From Streptomyces sp. SS1-1 (GTDB lineage Bacteria > Actinomycetota > Actinomycetes > Streptomycetales > Streptomycetaceae), in assembly GCF_008973465.1 (NCBI RefSeq), contig NZ_WBXN01000004.1, positions 1,860,001 to 1,924,000 of the forward strand: 64,000 bases of DNA. Reading direction: 5' to 3'. Positions 61,387-64,000 of the stretch are shown in pieces. The notes beneath the pieces were generated by a model, which was not told the origin of the DNA, did no database searches, and saw only the letters and a list, made by a program, of their open reading frames with translations. Made by a program: the position numbers and the translations under genes. Position 1 is the stretch's first letter. Each line of letters opens with the position of its first letter.

Positions 61387-62622
61387 GTGGAGACGACGGG
61401 CACGCGGCGGTCCCTGGCGTGGCTGGTGGGCGTCTGGGGTCTGACCAGGACGGCCCTGCTGCTGTTCGTGTTCAAGGTGTACGTCTTCCCCGGCCCGGAC
61501 GTCACCAGCGACGTGTCGGTGATCTACCACGGCTGGTACGAGGTCCTGCGCACCGGCGCCTTCCCGCTGGACGACGTCACCTGGCAGTACCCGCCCGCCG
61601 CCGCCCTCGCGGTCCTGGCACCCGCGCTGGTCTTCTGGCTCGACTACACCTCGGCGTTCTTCGTCCTCGCCTTCTGCGCGGACCTGGTGGTCCTGCTGCT
61701 CCTGCTGTACGCCGGACTGCGCCCGGGCCGTCTCGTCCGCGGGGCCTGGGTGTGGGTGGTCGGCGTGCCGCTGCTCGGGCCGACCGTGTACGCGCGCTAC
61801 GACGTGATGGTGACGGCGGTCGCCGTGGCCGCGCTGCTGGCCGGCGCGCGGCGGCCCGCGCTGATGGGCGCGCTGACCGCGTTCGGCGCGATGCTCAAGG
61901 TGTGGCCGGTGCTGCTGCTCGTGGCGGTCCGCCGGCGCGGGGTGTGGCTGTGGGCGGCGCTGACGGCGGGCGCCCTCGCGCTCGGGTTCGCCGTCGCCAT
62001 GCCCGGCGCGTTCGCGTTCCTGACGTTCCAGCGCGACCGGGGCACGGAGGTCGAGTCGCTGGGCGGGCTGGTCCTGCACGTCGCCCGGCAGCACGGCTGG
62101 GACGGCCAGGTGCTGCTGAACTACGGCTCGGTGGAGTTCCTCGGCCCGTACGTCGACGTCGTCAGCACGGCCGCCCTCGCCCTGAGCGCGCTCGCGTTCG
62201 GCTGGCTGCTGCTGTGGCGGCTGCGGGCGCGCCGGTTCGCGCCGCACACGCTCGCCGACGCCGCGTTCGTGGCGGTGCTGATGTTCGTCACGACCAGCCG
62301 GGTGATCAGCCCGCAGTACCTGGTGTGGCTGGTCGGTCTGGCCGCCGTGTGCCTGTGTTTCCGCGCCAGCCCGATGCGCCTGCCGGTCTCCCTGGTGCTC
62401 GCCGCGTGCCTGGCGACGGTCCTGGAGTTCCCGCTGTGGTTCGCGCACATCGTGGCGAGCGACGCCCTCGGCGTCACCCTGCTGTTCCTCCGCAACGGCC
62501 TGCTGGTCGCCGCCACCGTGCTGGCGGCCCGCGCGCTGTGGCGCTCGACGACCGGGCGGCCCGCCCCGCTGCCGGTGCCGCGGCGGACGGAACGGGCCCG
62601 TGAGACGTCCCTGCCCTCCTGA
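61387..62622 (+). CDS. GT87 polyprenol-phosphate-mannose mannosyltransferase
   Basis: 411 aa integral membrane protein, about 11 helices, DUF2029/GT87 family (GT-C fold). The first external loop contains DVSVIYHGWYEVL, with the acidic residue expected to act as base, and WQYPPAAALAVL follows. Rv2181 of mycobacteria (alpha-1,2 mannosyltransferase) is a member of the family in the same neighbourhood. The start GTG 61387 has only a weak GGACGGGG. The C-terminus is a short basic tail. Confidence 0.85.
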   Translation: METTGTRRSLAWLVGVWGLTRTALLLFVFKVYVFPGPDVTSDVSVIYHGWYEVLRTGAFPLDDVTWQYPPAAALAVLAPALVFWLDYTSAFFVLAFCADLVVLLLLLYAGLRPGRLVRGAWVWVVGVPLLGPTVYARYDVMVTAVAVAALLAGARRPALMGALTAFGAMLKVWPVLLLVAVRRRGVWLWAALTAGALALGFAVAMPGAFAFLTFQRDRGTEVESLGGLVLHVARQHGWDGQVLLNYGSVEFLGPYVDVVSTAALALSALAFGWLLLWRLRARRFAPHTLADAAFVAVLMFVTTSRVISPQYLVWLVGLAAVCLCFRASPMRLPVSLVLAACLATVLEFPLWFAHIVASDALGVTLLFLRNGLLVAATVLAARALWRSTTGRPAPLPVPRRTERARETSLPS

Positions 62623-62632
62623 GGCGCTAGGC

Positions 62633-63826
62633 TCAGCCGAACTCGGCGCGCAGATAGGCCCGCCAGTCCTCGGTGAACCGCTCCGTCGAGGTGCCGAGCA
62701 CGTCCTCCAGGGCGTCCGCCACCGCGCCCGCGCGGCCGTCGTGCGCGCCGACGGCCCGGTAGAACGCGGCGAGCCGGTCCTCGCCCCAGCGCCCGGCGAT
62801 CATCCGGCAGGCCATCCAGCCGCTCTCGTACGCCTGGGCGAGGCGCCCTGCCTCGCCGGTGAAGCCGAAGTCCGCGTCGGCGGGGAGCGCGGCGGGCACC
62901 CGTCCCTCACGGACCGCGCGGGCCAGCTCGGGCGCCGCCTGGGCCGGGGTGCGGGCGCCGCCCAGGTAGCCGATCCAGTCGGCGTAGCCCTCGGAGAGCC
63001 ACAGCGGGGTCGCGGGGGTGGTGTGGGCCCGGGTCGCCACATGGGTGGTCTCGTGGGTGAGGACGACCTGCCGGCCGAGGTCGCCGAGGACGCCGTACGC
63101 GTCCGGGTTGACGATGATCCGGTCCGCGGGGGCCTTCGCCGGGCCGCCGGTCTCACCGGTGGTGACCGCGGCGATCCCCCGGTACGAGGACTCGGGCGAG
63201 CCCAGCAGCGCCGCCATGCCGGTCAGGGACTTCGGGACGAGGACGACGACGTGCCCGGACCAGTCTCCGTCCCAGGCGCGGGACACGGCGGGCACCGCGT
63301 GGTCGGCGAGGCGCGCGAATCCGCGCAGGTCCTCGTCGGACCTGCCGACGCCCAGGACGAGGCTGTGGTCGCCGCGGACGGCCTCGATGCGGCCCTGGTC
63401 CCACAGCTGCGCGGCGGAGCCCTCGGCGGGCCGGTCCGTCTTCACGTACCAGTCGCCGTCGGTGTCCCGGCCGAGGGCGAGGGTGCGGCCGGCGGTGACG
63501 GGCGCCCGGTCGTAGCCCTCGACGCGGTAGCGCAGCTCGGCCTCGGCGACCGCCTCGTCGCCGTCCCGGCGCAGCCCGGTGACGCGGTAGGACCAGTCGG
63601 CGAGGGGCACCTCGCGCAGATGCGCGGACCAGTCGCCGGCGCCGGTGCGCAGATACGCCGTCCGGTCGTGGTGGAGGAGCGCGGCGGCCCGCCGGTCCAG
63701 CAGGTGCTGCACGTCGGCGCGGGTGCCGTCGGCGCCGGGCCGCCCGCCGCAGCCGACGAGCCCGGCGAGCAGCAGGCAGAGGGCGACGACGACCCCTGTT
63801 CCCGGCACCCGCCTGCGACCAGCCAT
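62633..63826 (-). CDS. Lipoprotein with a zinc-metalloprotease-like (HExxH) domain
   Basis: 397 aa. Lipoprotein signal with lipobox LVGC (C26), then a nuclear-transport-factor-like region (about 35-130), and a gluzincin-like domain with H258-E-T-T-H262 and downstream E279 in LSEGYADW as third zinc ligand. This makes an anchored extracellular peptidase or peptidase-like protein likely. Start ATG 63826. It lies head-to-tail next to an NlpC/P60 wall hydrolase, so a surface role is consistent. Confidence 0.85.
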   Translation of the reverse strand: MAGRRRVPGTGVVVALCLLLAGLVGCGGRPGADGTRADVQHLLDRRAAALLHHDRTAYLRTGAGDWSAHLREVPLADWSYRVTGLRRDGDEAVAEAELRYRVEGYDRAPVTAGRTLALGRDTDGDWYVKTDRPAEGSAAQLWDQGRIEAVRGDHSLVLGVGRSDEDLRGFARLADHAVPAVSRAWDGDWSGHVVVLVPKSLTGMAALLGSPESSYRGIAAVTTGETGGPAKAPADRIIVNPDAYGVLGDLGRQVVLTHETTHVATRAHTTPATPLWLSEGYADWIGYLGGARTPAQAAPELARAVREGRVPAALPADADFGFTGEAGRLAQAYESGWMACRMIAGRWGEDRLAAFYRAVGAHDGRAGAVADALEDVLGTSTERFTEDWRAYLRAEFG

Positions 63827-63858
63827 TTCCCGATCGTACGGCGGGCCGGGCGCGGAGG

Positions 63859-64000
63859 TCAGACCCTGGTGACGGTCGCCCCGGGGATCATGCCCACCGG
63901 GTCGTAGCGCACGGGCGCTCCCGGGTAGGGCGCGTGGATCACCTGGCCGTTGCCCATGTACATCCCGACGTGGCTGGCGTCGGAGCGGTAGGTGACGATG
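63859..64000 (-). CDS. NlpC/P60 peptidoglycan endopeptidase (C-terminus only)
   Basis: The last 46 codons of a gene entering from the right edge. The frame reads YRSDASHVGMYMGNGQVIHAP then PVGMIPGATVTRV-stop. SHVGMYMGNG contains the catalytic His of the NlpC/P60 cysteine peptidase fold; the Cys lies outside the window. The equivalent mycobacterial gene is Rv2190c. Confidence 0.9.
   Translation of the reverse strand, partial: IVTYRSDASHVGMYMGNGQVIHAPYPGAPVRYDPVGMIPGATVTRV

Overview
The window is a high-GC, gene-dense actinobacterial chromosome segment that reads as Streptomyces. Supporting features are GTG/TTG starts, codon third positions that are almost all G or C, LL-DAP-type Mur proteins, a class II DAHP synthase and a fused TrpE-TrpG. 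From memory the gene order matches the S. coelicolor region from ftsZ (about SCO2082) through glkA (about SCO2126) to an NlpC/P60 gene. I see no insertion sequence, prophage, CRISPR array, tRNA or rRNA, and no clear pseudogene. It looks like conserved core chromosome.

Layout. (1) 1-13.9 kb, minus strand: the division and cell wall (dcw) cluster, transcribed rsmH, ftsL, ftsI, murE, murF, mraY, murD, ftsW, murG, ftsQ, ftsZ (ftsZ runs off the left edge). Many junctions overlap by 4 nt, and murC and mraZ are absent. (2) 14.3-20 kb, plus strand: beta-carbonic anhydrase, then a coupled MoxR / DUF58 / transglutaminase operon closed by a strong terminator. (3) 20-22.5 kb, minus strand: DUF3040 membrane protein, methyltransferase, HEPN protein. 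(4) 22.6-26.2 kb: a degenerate ABC ATPase, a YhgE/Pip membrane protein and a TetR regulator behind a palindromic operator. (5) 26.5-32.2 kb: DUF4126 protein, FAD oxidoreductase, a membrane protein with a Tyr/Gln-rich tail, metF, thiE and an Rv2175c-like DNA-binding protein. (6) 32.3-39.5 kb: reductase, sortase-anchored surface protein, TPP riboswitch with thiO-thiS-thiG, and a PASTA-domain Ser/Thr kinase. (7) 39.6-46.3 kb: endonuclease IV, a metal-linked DUF4396 gene under a CsoR-like operator, a sulfite-oxidase-like protein, bacterioferritin and its ferredoxin, DAHP synthase, and an attenuated trpE(G). (8) 46.2-55.3 kb: hydroxyacid dehydrogenase, phosphofructokinase, a MacRS-like two-component system, acyltransferase, hydrolase, endonuclease-like phosphatase, glucokinase and its DUF5304 neighbour. 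(9) 55.3-64 kb: ArsA-like ATPase, START-like protein, phosphoesterase, acyl-CoA ligase, PimB-like and GT87 glycosyltransferases, a metalloprotease-like lipoprotein, and the C-terminus of an NlpC/P60 hydrolase.

The genes form an envelope-centred neighbourhood: peptidoglycan precursor synthesis, the divisome, a PASTA kinase that senses wall fragments, phospholipid and mannolipid enzymes, and a wall hydrolase, interleaved with aromatic amino acid, thiamine, folate and glycolytic genes. The order metF, Rv2175c-like, PASTA kinase, DAHP synthase, acyltransferase, ArsA-like, START-like, FadD15-like, PimB-like and NlpC parallels Mycobacterium tuberculosis Rv2172c-Rv2190c.

The most notable signals are regulatory: a CsoR-type palindrome before a His-rich membrane protein, a near-consensus MacR site, a TetR operator over a start site, a Trp-codon leader with attenuator, a TPP riboswitch that contains its own ribosome binding site, a 27-codon ORF bridging rsmH and ftsL, and a recurring -10 element 6-8 nt before start codons that suggests many leaderless mRNAs. 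Several proteins also depart from family consensus at key residues. All assignments come from reading the sequence and recalled family knowledge; no search was run.
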